A program made the translations under genes and the position numbers. Positions 33,293 to 42,093 of a stretch of DNA of 64,000 nt are shown in pieces; the first letter of the stretch is position 1, and the number at the start of each line of letters is the position of its first letter. Location of the stretch: contig PTKS01000001.1 of NCBI GenBank assembly GCA_002937855.1, positions 33,948-97,947 of the forward strand, given 5' to 3'. Source of the DNA: Alphaproteobacteria bacterium MarineAlpha5_Bin12 (GTDB lineage Bacteria; Pseudomonadota; Alphaproteobacteria; HIMB59; GCA-002718135). The notes beneath the pieces are model-generated. The model did no database searches, was not told where the DNA came from, and was given only the letters and a program-made list of their open reading frames with translations.

Positions 33293-33755
33293 TAAAAGAA
33301 ATCCATCTAGCCACGTTTTTTTTATATCTTGCATACTCATCATTAAATCTGCGTTCTAAATATTTCTCTTCAGGAAATATCACATAATTATTTATCCAAA
33401 AAAACAATATTATAGATGAGAACAAGTACCAAGTATTTTCGAAAACCAAAAACATTGAAAAATGAAAACCAATAAATGCAAGATATATAGGATTTCTACT
33501 ATAAGAATATATTCCGGTTTTAATTATTCTCTCAGTGGGGGTATGAGGAGGTAGTTTTTCATTATATTTAATGAACATTCTGGCACTAACAAAAAAAAGA
33601 GTAAAAAAAATAATTAAAAAGAAAAATCCTATTATATTAAAAAAAATAGGTATTTTAATATTAAAACTAAATAATAAATTCAGTAAAAATGAAAGAACAA
33701 GTAAAGAAACAAAAACTTTTAAAGGATTAAATTTAATATTAGGACCTTGTGTCAT
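33288..33755 (-). CDS. Isoprenylcysteine/phospholipid methyltransferase-like membrane protein
   Basis: 155 aa, three to four helices at the N-terminal side followed by the ICMT/PEMT core: PTERIIKTGIYSYSRNPIYL (about 83-102) and the C-terminal EEKYLERRFNDEYARYKKNV. In homologues these elements bind S-adenosylmethionine and the head group. Small bacterial members methylate unknown substrates; no gene-specific function can be given. It follows the HAD gene by 10 nt, so the two form a short operon. Confidence 0.85.
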   Translation of the reverse strand: MTQGPNIKFNPLKVFVSLLVLSFLLNLLFSFNIKIPIFFNIIGFFFLIIFFTLFFVSARMFIKYNEKLPPHTPTERIIKTGIYSYSRNPIYLAFIGFHFSMFLVFENTWYLFSSIILFFWINNYVIFPEEKYLERRFNDEYARYKKNVARWISFK

Positions 33756-33765
33756 GATATAATTT

Positions 33766-34431
33766 TTAATTAATTTCTTTTATGGTTTTATCAAGATCTT
33801 TATATGATTTTATGATCTTAAAAGTTCCTTCATCTATTAATGATTGGTGAGATATATTTTTCCAATGTGAAGCTGCAACTATTCCAAGCACTTTAAGACC
33901 AGCATCAATTGCAGATCTGACTCCTGGAAGACTATCTTCTAAAACTAGCACCTCGTCTTTTTTTAAATTGTTATTCTCAACTATCTTTAAATAAATATCT
34001 GGACTTGGTTTTGGTTTTTCAACCATTTCAAAAGTGTATATATTTTGACTTTTAAAATATTTAGTTAGATTAACATTTTTTAACCCTTTAATAATTCTTT
34101 GTTTTCCGCTGTTTGACCCTATGTAAAACTCCAAATCATTTTTTTTTAAAAAATCTTCTATTTGTTCTACAGCTTTTAATTCTTTATCAAAAAAAGTACT
34201 CACAGTTCTCATTACGTTATTAAATAAAAGAATGTGATCTGAAATTTTATGAATTTTTGAGATCTCTTTTGCTACTTTAATTGTTTTATTACCAGCATAT
34301 TGGGCCGCTATTGATTGAGGGGTATAATGATTTATATCCATTTTTTTAAGGACTTTATCAAAGGCTCTGGCAGCTAAAATTTCGCTGTCAATTATAACTC
34401 CATCAAAATCAAAAATTAAATGCTTAATCAT
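33766..34431 (-). CDS. HAD-superfamily phosphatase (beta-phosphoglucomutase/PGP-like)
   Basis: 221 aa. Motif I DFDGVIIDSE (7-16) with the nucleophilic Asp and acid/base Asp; motif II YIGSNSGKQRI; motif III Lys in KPSPDIY; motif IV LEDSLPGVRSAIDAG. The cap inserted after motif I is alpha-helical (subfamily IA), as in phosphoglycolate phosphatase and beta-phosphoglucomutase. It dephosphorylates a small metabolite; the substrate is unknown. Upstream to 34529 the gap holds an AT-rich run without features. Confidence 0.9.
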   Translation of the reverse strand: MIKHLIFDFDGVIIDSEILAARAFDKVLKKMDINHYTPQSIAAQYAGNKTIKVAKEISKIHKISDHILLFNNVMRTVSTFFDKELKAVEQIEDFLKKNDLEFYIGSNSGKQRIIKGLKNVNLTKYFKSQNIYTFEMVEKPKPSPDIYLKIVENNNLKKDEVLVLEDSLPGVRSAIDAGLKVLGIVAASHWKNISHQSLIDEGTFKIIKSYKDLDKTIKEIN

Positions 34432-34528
34432 TATGTAATTAAAGATTACTTATTTTTAATCTTTTTTTAAAAAATTGCACGAAAAAGCTTGAAAACTTTC
34501 ATTGCAATTTATTCAACTTTAGACTAAC

Positions 34529-34602
34529 ATGTATCAACTTGGGATACATAACTCGTCGTTAAAACGAAAGTGGGATCGGTCCCCTTTAAATTTTAAAGGA
34601 GG
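34529..34602 (+). promoter_or_regulatory. Structured leader RNA (candidate riboswitch or other cis-regulator)
   Basis: Elements in order: ATGTATC-AACTTGG-GATACAT (34529-34549, 7 bp); TCGT-TAAA-ACGA (34556-34567), inside a weak ACT/AGT pairing; GGGA-TCGG-TCCC (34572-34583), extendable with a bulged T to AAAG/CTTT (34567-34570 with 34584-34587); and CCTTTAA-ATT-TTAAAGG (34583-34599). The last helix takes in AAAGG of the ribosome binding site AAAGGAGG (34595-34602) and uses the same CCTTT as the extended third helix, so the two are mutually exclusive: one exposes and the other hides the start. I do not recognise a known class. Confidence 0.6.
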
Positions 34603-34606
34603 ATAA

Positions 34607-35776
34607 ATGAAAATAGGTTATTTTTGTAATTCTACAAATTGGAATAATGAACCATATATTGAAGTTTTAAATAAAATAAGAGAAATTGCAGATTATTGTG
34701 AGAATAATGACTGGGATTCTATATGGTTTACAGAACATCACTTCAGTCATGAAGGTATGGAAATATGTCCAAATCCACTCATGTTAAGTGCCGACATTGC
34801 TGCTAGAACAAAAAGAATTAGAATTGGACAAGCGGCGACAATTATAACTTTTTGGAATCCAATCAGAGTAGCTGAAGATATTGCATTACTAGATAATTTA
34901 TCTAATGGAAGAATTGAAGCTGGAATAGGAAGAGGAATTTATGGAAGAGAAGCCTTGAATATGAATCCTGATGCCGATATGAAAGATCAAGCAAAAAATT
35001 ATAGATTATTTGAAGAGACTCTAGATATATTAAAAAAAGCCTGGTCAAATAAATTTTTTAATCATTCAGGAGAGTTTTATACCTATCCTTCGCCTAATTT
35101 TGAGTGGCAACATGATATGAGTACTCCAGATCAAGAATTTGTAGATCTCAATACAAATATTCTTAAAAAAATTAGTATAGTTCCTAGACCAATTCAACAA
35201 CCGCACCCACCATTATGGCAAGTTGTGGATAGTCCAAGTTCAATTGAATGGGCTGCGAAAAATGGGATAAATACTATTATGTGGATTCCAACAGTACAGT
35301 CTCTTAAAAAACGCTTCGAAATTTATAAAAATTCGAAATCTGAACATGAAAAAAGAAATGTAGAGATGGGAGAGGGAATTTGTCTTGTTAGAGATATGTT
35401 CATTGCTGATAGCATGGAAGAAGCAAAAGAGAAAGCAGGAAAACAAATGGTGGATTATATGAGATGGGTCTGTCATTGGAGGGGGTTAGGGACGCATATG
35501 AACCCAGGAGAAGAACTTCCTAAGACTAAAAACAAGCTTGATTTATTAACATATGACTTTCTTCATAAAAGGAATATGCTTTTTGGAACAGTTGACTATG
35601 TAATAGAAAAAATCGAAGAATTACAAAGTGAACTAAACTTAAAAAATCTTCAAGTATGGTCAAATTTTCCAGGAGTTAAGCATGAAGATTGCATGAAAAG
35701 CATAAAATTGTTTACTGAAAAAGTTATGCCACACTTTAAAAATAAGGAAAAAGTTAAAATAAAACAGGCATCATAA
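34607..35776 (+). CDS. LLM-class flavin-dependent oxidoreductase
   Basis: 389-aa luciferase-like (TIM-barrel) flavoenzyme. MKIGYFCNSTNWNNEPYIEV, WDSIWFTEHHFSHEGM, then IAARTKRIRIGQAATIITFW and ALLDNLSNGRIEAGIGRGIY are the standard LLM blocks. The family uses FMNH2 (supplied by a reductase) to oxidise alkanesulfonates, aldehydes, nitrilotriacetate and similar compounds. AAAGGAGG sits 4 nt before ATG 34607 inside a structured leader. It overlaps the Xsc-like gene by 1 nt (TAATG), so the three-gene operon is tightly coupled. No reductase gene is adjacent. Confidence 0.9.
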   Translation: MKIGYFCNSTNWNNEPYIEVLNKIREIADYCENNDWDSIWFTEHHFSHEGMEICPNPLMLSADIAARTKRIRIGQAATIITFWNPIRVAEDIALLDNLSNGRIEAGIGRGIYGREALNMNPDADMKDQAKNYRLFEETLDILKKAWSNKFFNHSGEFYTYPSPNFEWQHDMSTPDQEFVDLNTNILKKISIVPRPIQQPHPPLWQVVDSPSSIEWAAKNGINTIMWIPTVQSLKKRFEIYKNSKSEHEKRNVEMGEGICLVRDMFIADSMEEAKEKAGKQMVDYMRWVCHWRGLGTHMNPGEELPKTKNKLDLLTYDFLHKRNMLFGTVDYVIEKIEELQSELNLKNLQVWSNFPGVKHEDCMKSIKLFTEKVMPHFKNKEKVKIKQAS

Positions 35777-37494
35777 TGAAAGTCAAAAAAAAACTGCATT
35801 CCTTATCAGGTGGTCAAGCAGTTGTTAAATATATAAAAACTGAAAAAGTCAGAAATATATTTGGATTAATTGGATCTGCAACAATGGAGATTTTTGACTC
35901 TCTATATGATTGCAAAGATATCAATTTTATTGATGTCAGAGATGAAAGAACAGGCACACATATTGCTGATGGATATGCTAGAGCTTCAGGACAAGCAGGT
36001 ATAATGATAGCAGGTCAGAATGGTCCAGGAGCTACAAATTTAACTACAGGTATTGCTCAGGCATATTCTGCATTTTCTCCTGTAATTACAATTGCAGGTG
36101 CCGTCTCCAATGAACATAAGGGAAAGGACTCCTTTCAAGAAATAGATCAACAATCTCTTTTTGAACCAATAACTAAAAAAACATTTACAATAAAAAAAAC
36201 AAATAAAATTCCTTCAATTTTAAATCAATCTTTCAAAATTGCTCTAACTCCAAAGTGTGGGCCAGTTCATATAAATTTACCAAGAGATATACTATCCAAA
36301 AAAGAGAGTTTTAAAGAATTTTCAAAACATAATATTAAAATGAATATTAAAATTAATGAAAAAATCATTAAACAATCTATTGATAAAATCTTATCTACAA
36401 AAAAAAATGTAATAATTGTTGGAGCTGGTATTAAAAATAATGGAAATTATAAAGATGTAGTCAAATTAGCCAAACTTATTAATACTCCAATTGTTTCATC
36501 TGCAGGTCATGGAGATGCAATTCCTTTTGATGAAAAACTTTATATGGGTCAGATGGGCCCTCGAGGAAATGAGATTGCATCAAAATTAGTAAAAGAAGCT
36601 GAAACTATTTTAGCACTTGGTACCAGATTGGGATTTAATTCTACATTTTATTCTTATGAAAATATAAATAAAAAAGCATTTATAATTCAGGTTGATATTG
36701 ATAAAAAATCTTTGGGGAGGTACTTTCCAATAGAAATAGGTATTTGTAATGATGCAAGTAAAATTGCGAAAATTTTATATGAAAAAATTTTATTAAAAAA
36801 AGAAATAAAAAAAATCAATGATTGGACCAAAAGTGCAATTCATCAAAGAAAGATATATATTCAAAAACGAGATCACGAAGCAAATCTAGAAAGTCAACCG
36901 ATTAAGCCTTCTGGTTTATTTAAAATATTACGAGATGTGATTCCTAATAACTCAGCAGTAACATTAGATGCGGGGACACTCTGTCTTCAAGCTACGGATG
37001 CAATTAATTATTATAAGCCGCCTTGTTTTTTTACACCTTTGGATTTTGGATTAGTAGGATTTTCTTTTGCTTGCGGACTTGGAGTTAAAATTGCACGACC
37101 GGATTCTCCTGTTATAAGTTTAATGGGTGATGGAGGTTTTGGAATGACAATTTCAGAACTCAGCACTGCTGTTGAACACAAAATAAATACTATAACTATA
37201 GTAATGAATAATGGATCGTGGGGAGCAGAAAAAGCATATCAACGTGATTTCTTTAAAGAAAGATATATTGGATCTGACATAAAAAGTCCCAATTTTGCTA
37301 AAATTTCTGAATTATATGGTGCAAAGGGTTTTAAAGTTAATCGAATTGCAGAATTTGGAGATGCTTTAAAGACTTCATTAAATCAAGACAATCCTTGCGT
37401 GATAGATGTTTCCGTAGATCCAAATGAACTATATAGCTTTAGAAGAGACTCATTTCAACATAAGTCCGTAAAAAAGAAAAAAAGTAAATTTTGA
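35776..37494 (+). CDS. Thiamine-pyrophosphate enzyme, sulfoacetaldehyde-acetyltransferase/acetolactate-synthase-like
   Basis: 572 aa in three TPP-enzyme domains. Pyr domain with activating Glu57 (DVRDERTGTHIADGYARASG), central domain with GQMGPRGNEIASKL, and PP domain with MGDGGFGMTISELSTA and NNGSWGAEKAYQRDFFKERY. FQEIDQQSLFEPITKK and WGAEK are, from family knowledge, features of Xsc, which splits sulfoacetaldehyde into acetyl phosphate and sulfite, and are unusual for biosynthetic acetolactate synthase. That homology is suggestive only. With a flavin monooxygenase before it and a hydrolase after it, a catabolic C-C or C-S cleavage role is likely. Confidence 0.85.
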   Translation: MKVKKKLHSLSGGQAVVKYIKTEKVRNIFGLIGSATMEIFDSLYDCKDINFIDVRDERTGTHIADGYARASGQAGIMIAGQNGPGATNLTTGIAQAYSAFSPVITIAGAVSNEHKGKDSFQEIDQQSLFEPITKKTFTIKKTNKIPSILNQSFKIALTPKCGPVHINLPRDILSKKESFKEFSKHNIKMNIKINEKIIKQSIDKILSTKKNVIIVGAGIKNNGNYKDVVKLAKLINTPIVSSAGHGDAIPFDEKLYMGQMGPRGNEIASKLVKEAETILALGTRLGFNSTFYSYENINKKAFIIQVDIDKKSLGRYFPIEIGICNDASKIAKILYEKILLKKEIKKINDWTKSAIHQRKIYIQKRDHEANLESQPIKPSGLFKILRDVIPNNSAVTLDAGTLCLQATDAINYYKPPCFFTPLDFGLVGFSFACGLGVKIARPDSPVISLMGDGGFGMTISELSTAVEHKINTITIVMNNGSWGAEKAYQRDFFKERYIGSDIKSPNFAKISELYGAKGFKVNRIAEFGDALKTSLNQDNPCVIDVSVDPNELYSFRRDSFQHKSVKKKKSKF

Positions 37495-37495
37495 T

Positions 37496-38293
37496 ATGAT
37501 TTATAACCATATAGGGTTTGATAATAATGCAACTTATTATGAGCATAATTTAAAATCAAAAAAAATACCAAATGTTTTCATTCATGGAGTGGGACTCAAC
37601 GTTGAAATGTGGGATCCACAAAAAAAATTTTTTAAAAATCACGAAAATGTTTTTTATGACTTATTAAATCATGGAAATTCAAAAAAAGGATATAGAAAAA
37701 TTAATTTTGAAAATTTGAATAAACAACTTAGTGATCTATTGAGACATTTAAAAATAGATAAAATTAATTTAATTGGTTTTTCTTTAGGATCATTAGTAGC
37801 TCAACATTTTGCATCTAAATATCCTAAAAAAATAAACAAATTAGTGATTATTGCTAGCGTTCATAGAAGATCAATTTTACAAAAGAAAAGAGTTAAAAAA
37901 AGATACAAGAAAGCTCTAAAAGGATATAGCATTACAAAAAATTCAATCAATAGATGGTTCAATAAAGAATTTTTAAATAAAAAACCTAGAGTTTATAGTA
38001 AATTCAAAAATATTTTAGAAAATAATAAAAGAAGTGATTTTTTAGCACCATATAAATTATTTGTTGAATCTGAAAAATATAAAATAAATTACAATAATAT
38101 TAATTTTCCTACTCTTATAATAACTGGACAAGATGATGTGGGATCAAGACCTGTAATGAGTAAATCGATTTATAAAAAAATTAAAGATAGTAAAATTTAT
38201 ATTGTTCCTAGAGCAAAACATTTAGCAATTTATGAAAAATCAAGATTGATAAATACTAAAATTTCAAATTTTATAAAAAAAAACAGTAATTAA
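37496..38293 (+). CDS. Alpha/beta hydrolase
   Basis: 265 aa alpha/beta-hydrolase fold: oxyanion region FIHGVGLNVEMWDP, nucleophile Ser96 in LIGFSLGSLVAQ, acid Asp213 or Asp214 in LIITGQDDVGS and His242 in AKHLAIYEK, so the triad is complete. The lid region (125-185) is very Lys-rich. Likely esterase, C-C hydrolase or enol-lactonase acting in the pathway of the two preceding genes (1-nt gap). It is convergent with glmS (9 nt). Confidence 0.88.
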   Translation: MIYNHIGFDNNATYYEHNLKSKKIPNVFIHGVGLNVEMWDPQKKFFKNHENVFYDLLNHGNSKKGYRKINFENLNKQLSDLLRHLKIDKINLIGFSLGSLVAQHFASKYPKKINKLVIIASVHRRSILQKKRVKKRYKKALKGYSITKNSINRWFNKEFLNKKPRVYSKFKNILENNKRSDFLAPYKLFVESEKYKINYNNINFPTLIITGQDDVGSRPVMSKSIYKKIKDSKIYIVPRAKHLAIYEKSRLINTKISNFIKKNSN

Positions 38294-38302
38294 ATTAGAA
38301 GC

Positions 38303-40120
38303 TTATTCTACAGTAACAGACTTTGCAAGATTTCTTGGTTGATCTACATCGGTTCCAAGTAAAGTAGCTAAATAATAAGCAATCAATTGTACTGGAATTG
38401 AATATATGATTGGAGCAGTTATAAAATTACTTTTTGGTAAACAAATTAATTTATCAGCTAAATTTTCAGAGTTTTTAGATCCCTCTGAGTCAGTAATTAA
38501 TATTATTTCCCCACCCCTAGCTTTAATTTCTTGAATATTTGACATTGTTTTTTTAAAATATTTGTCAAAAGGAGCTAAAACAATAACTGGCACTGAATCT
38601 TCTATTAAAGCTAAAGGACCATGTTTTAGTTCGCCTGCAGCATAGCCTTCGCAGTGTTTATATGTGATTTCTTTAAGCTTTAAGGCCCCTTCCAATGCTA
38701 GAGGATACATTGTACCTCTTCCTACATAAAATATGCTCTTGGAGTCTAGTAAATCTTTAGCTATTTCCATGTAAATTTTTTTGTCTTTCATTATTGAGTT
38801 AACGTTTTTTGAAATTTTGAACATCTCATTTGTAATTTTTTTTAACTTATTGTCTATTACACTCTTTTTTTGAGCGATATGTAATGACAGAAGAGCTAAG
38901 ACCGTAAGTTGAGCAGTGAAAGCTTTAGTTGATGCAACACCAATTTCTGGACCAGCAATCGTTGGAAATATATAATCACTATTTCTTGACAAACTGCTCC
39001 CAAGTACGTTTACAATTGATGCTGTATGTATTTTTTGTTTTTTCATTTTTTCTAAACATTTAATTGTATCCATTGTCTCTCCAGACTGAGAAACAAGTAT
39101 TCCAAGGGTTTTTTTGTTTATAGAATTTTCTCGATATCTGTATTCAGATGCAATTTCAACCATTGTGTTAATTTTAGATATTTCCTCAAACCAATATTTA
39201 GAAACCATACATGCGTGAAAAGCTGTTCCACAAGCTACCAAAGATAAATTATCAATTTTTTTAGTATCAAACTTAAATTGGGGGAGATAGATTTTTTCAT
39301 CATTTTTTTTGGCAAAATTTAAAAGCGTATCATCTATGCTTTTTGATTGATAATGAATTTCTTTAATCATAAAATGTTTGAAATTTCTTTTTGTTGTATG
39401 TTCTTGCATCGATGAATGTTTGTGAATTTGATTTTCTTTTAGATTGAAAGATCTATCAAAAATGTTTGCTCTGTCTAAGCCAATTTCACCAATGTCTCCT
39501 TCTTCTAAATAAATAATATTATCAACTTTATTTGGTAAAGCTAATGTGTCAGAAGCAACACACTTAAAAGTTTTAGAAATACCCACTACTAAAGGGCTTC
39601 CTTTTCTGCTGAAATACAAATTATTACTACTTTTAACCAGAAAAACTAAAGCATAATTTCCCTCTATTCTTGAAGTAATTTCTTTCATTGACTCAAGTGG
39701 AGATGCGCCCTCCTCTATCAAATAATTCATAAGTTCTGCAACTACTTCAGTATCAGTTGATGACTGATAATTTGTTTTATGATTAGCTAGCGATTTTTTG
39801 ATATCAGAGTAGTTTTCAATAATTCCATTATGTACTATAGCGCAATTTTTTTTTAAAAATGGATGAGCATTATCATTTGATGGCTTTCCATGAGTTGCCC
39901 ATCTAGTATGTCCAATACCAATATTACCCATTATTTTTTTTTGTTTTATTTTAAGTCTAAGATTTGATAACTTTCCTTTTGATTTATTTAATACAAATTT
40001 ATTTTTATTGAGTGTAGCAATTCCAGCTGAATCATATCCTCTATATTCTAAGCGAGATAAAGATGATATTAAATCATTTATACAATTTTTTTTATCAACT
40101 ATTCCAATTATACCGCACAT
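38303..40120 (-). CDS. glmS: Glutamine-fructose-6-phosphate aminotransferase (isomerizing)
   Basis: Makes glucosamine 6-phosphate for peptidoglycan and lipid A, 605 aa. ATG 40120 gives the mature MCGIIGIVDKKN with catalytic Cys2 (glutaminase), while the open frame upstream to 40150 would bury it. GNIGIGHTRWATHGKPSNDN and IVHNGIIENY belong to the N-terminal domain; two SIS domains follow (SQSGETMDTI, SVTVE end). No glmS ribozyme-like or GlmY/Z-type element is visible. It starts 4 nt after the GH20 stop, so both amino-sugar genes are one unit. Confidence 0.97.
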   Translation of the reverse strand: MCGIIGIVDKKNCINDLISSLSRLEYRGYDSAGIATLNKNKFVLNKSKGKLSNLRLKIKQKKIMGNIGIGHTRWATHGKPSNDNAHPFLKKNCAIVHNGIIENYSDIKKSLANHKTNYQSSTDTEVVAELMNYLIEEGASPLESMKEITSRIEGNYALVFLVKSSNNLYFSRKGSPLVVGISKTFKCVASDTLALPNKVDNIIYLEEGDIGEIGLDRANIFDRSFNLKENQIHKHSSMQEHTTKRNFKHFMIKEIHYQSKSIDDTLLNFAKKNDEKIYLPQFKFDTKKIDNLSLVACGTAFHACMVSKYWFEEISKINTMVEIASEYRYRENSINKKTLGILVSQSGETMDTIKCLEKMKKQKIHTASIVNVLGSSLSRNSDYIFPTIAGPEIGVASTKAFTAQLTVLALLSLHIAQKKSVIDNKLKKITNEMFKISKNVNSIMKDKKIYMEIAKDLLDSKSIFYVGRGTMYPLALEGALKLKEITYKHCEGYAAGELKHGPLALIEDSVPVIVLAPFDKYFKKTMSNIQEIKARGGEIILITDSEGSKNSENLADKLICLPKSNFITAPIIYSIPVQLIAYYLATLLGTDVDQPRNLAKSVTVE

Positions 40121-40124
40121 TATT

Positions 40125-42011
40125 TTAAAACTTATGGTTATCCCAACCAATTTTTTTTGTTATTTTCATATTTTTCTTTAACGAAGATTTAAAATTATTC
40201 CAATTTCTTTTATTACTTTTTGACCAAGCCACCTCAGAAAGTGCTAATAACCTAGGATTTATCATTATGTCCATAAAATTTATGTTAGTAATTGTTTCAG
40301 ACCATAATTGTCCTTGAATACCATAAATTTTATCAATTTTTCTTTTTAAATTATTATTTATCGGTTCCCATTCAAAAACTTGTTTAGTTTCAGTAGTACC
40401 TGCCCAAACAAGCCCTCTATCTTCTGGTGAACTATTATATGCCATATCAAAATAACATTTTTGTGCCGGACAGAGAATGACTTTGAAGCCTTTTTTTATA
40501 GCCTTAACAGCAACTTGTTCGTTTTGCCAGGCAAATACTAAACAATCATTATTAATGATTTTTTCAGAATTATTATTATCTATTCCTTCATTCCAAATTC
40601 CTATTTTTTTATTATGCAAATAAAGAATATTCTGTACTCTTCTAACAAAATAGTTTTTTACATCACTAATATTATTAATTTTGTTTTTTTTCATAATTTT
40701 TTTTACTGCTGGAGATTTTGTCCAACTGTTTTTTGGAATTTCATCAAAACCTATATGTATTATATTGTGTGGAAAAATTTCAGAAACTTCTTTGAATACT
40801 TTTTTAATGAATTTCCAAGTAAAAGCTATTCCAGGATTTAAAGTATTATTTTTATAAGTTCCTTTATAGTTGTTCCACGATTGATCTTCTTTTTCTTGAA
40901 GTTTTTCGATATGATTAACTAAAGCCCAAGAATGACTTGGTATATCGATTTCTGGAATAATTTCTATTGATAGTTTTTTTGAGTATTGTATTAAATCTTT
41001 CAACTCTTTTTTTCTATAGAATCCTCCTCTTGGACCGAAACCAGAACCATAAGTAGGTGGCACTAACTTTTCATAACCCCTGAATGATAAATCTTTTGCT
41101 AAATTTGGAAAAGATTTTAAATTAATTCTCCATGCCTCATTATCTGTTAAATGTAAATGTAATCTGTTCATCTTATACAATGACATTAAATTTAATAAAC
41201 TTTTAATTTTTTTAATTGGATAGTATTGTCGTGCACAATCTAAATGCATACCTCTCCAACTAAATCTAGGATAATCTTCTATATATCCTTTTTTTAGATA
41301 ATGATTGTTTATAATCAAAATTTGCAGAATAGAAATTAATGCATAAAATATGCCGGTATTTGTCGAACTTTGAATTTCTATAACATTATCATTTATTAAT
41401 ATTTTATAATTTTCTTTGTCTGCTTTTATTTTTTTATAAGTTAGCTTGATGCCATTTTTATTAATTTTAAAATATTTTGAAGAATCAATTATTAATTTGA
41501 CCTTATTTAATGTTGATTTAATTTTTTTATTTCTAATATCAAAACCATGTACACAATTAATTTGTTTATCAATAAGTTTAAAGTTATTTGGATAAGGAAT
41601 AATTGGCATATCTGATTTTTTATTAATAATCTTAGGATATTTTTTACTTTTGAAATTTCCTAAAAATTTTAGATTATCAACATCTAAATTAATTTTTTTA
41701 TTGAATTTATTTAGGCAAAAAATTCCTTCGGGTCCAGAAGATATATTTATAAATTTATTTTTATTATTTTTTAAATTTATTTTAATTATAAATTTTTCAT
41801 TTAGTTTTAAATCACTTTTAATTAAAGGTGTTATTTCATAATATCTTCCAATTTGATTAACAATCTTAGCATTTTTTAATGATTTAATAGAATAGATTAA
41901 ACTAAAACAAATTTTAATTTCATTTATGTTTTTTAATTGAAAAATATTTTTAATAACTAAATTTATATTGAAATTTTTATCAATTATTGGACTTATTTTA
42001 AATTTTTTCAT
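40125..42011 (-). CDS. Beta-N-acetylhexosaminidase (glycoside hydrolase family 20)
   Basis: 628 aa. A poorly conserved, Lys/Asn/Ile-rich N-terminal domain (about 1-245), then the GH20 TIM barrel: WRGMHLDCARQYYPIKKIKS, LHLHLTDNEAWRI, EIIPEIDIPSHSW and the catalytic Asp423-Glu424 pair in HIGFDEIPKNSW. It releases terminal GlcNAc/GalNAc from chito-oligomers, glycans or wall turnover products. There is no signal peptide, so it should act in the cytoplasm on imported or recycled saccharides. It overlaps nothing but sits 4 nt before glmS, linking GlcNAc salvage to amino-sugar synthesis. Confidence 0.92.
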   Translation of the reverse strand: MKKFKISPIIDKNFNINLVIKNIFQLKNINEIKICFSLIYSIKSLKNAKIVNQIGRYYEITPLIKSDLKLNEKFIIKINLKNNKNKFINISSGPEGIFCLNKFNKKINLDVDNLKFLGNFKSKKYPKIINKKSDMPIIPYPNNFKLIDKQINCVHGFDIRNKKIKSTLNKVKLIIDSSKYFKINKNGIKLTYKKIKADKENYKILINDNVIEIQSSTNTGIFYALISILQILIINNHYLKKGYIEDYPRFSWRGMHLDCARQYYPIKKIKSLLNLMSLYKMNRLHLHLTDNEAWRINLKSFPNLAKDLSFRGYEKLVPPTYGSGFGPRGGFYRKKELKDLIQYSKKLSIEIIPEIDIPSHSWALVNHIEKLQEKEDQSWNNYKGTYKNNTLNPGIAFTWKFIKKVFKEVSEIFPHNIIHIGFDEIPKNSWTKSPAVKKIMKKNKINNISDVKNYFVRRVQNILYLHNKKIGIWNEGIDNNNSEKIINNDCLVFAWQNEQVAVKAIKKGFKVILCPAQKCYFDMAYNSSPEDRGLVWAGTTETKQVFEWEPINNNLKRKIDKIYGIQGQLWSETITNINFMDIMINPRLLALSEVAWSKSNKRNWNNFKSSLKKNMKITKKIGWDNHKF

Positions 42012-42093
42012 AATAATATATAATGAGGGACAATTTATATATATTATTTCAAAATTAAAAGTTATAAAGATTAAACATTAGTTTTTTAAATAA

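Noticed and set aside
34500..34606. Assignment of the leader to SAM-II/SAM-V, TPP or glycine riboswitches
   Set aside because: None of the conserved core sequences I know for these classes is present.
35776..37494. Calling the TPP enzyme ilvB
   Set aside because: No ilvN partner follows, and WGAEK/FQEIDQ patterns are closer to Xsc-like proteins.
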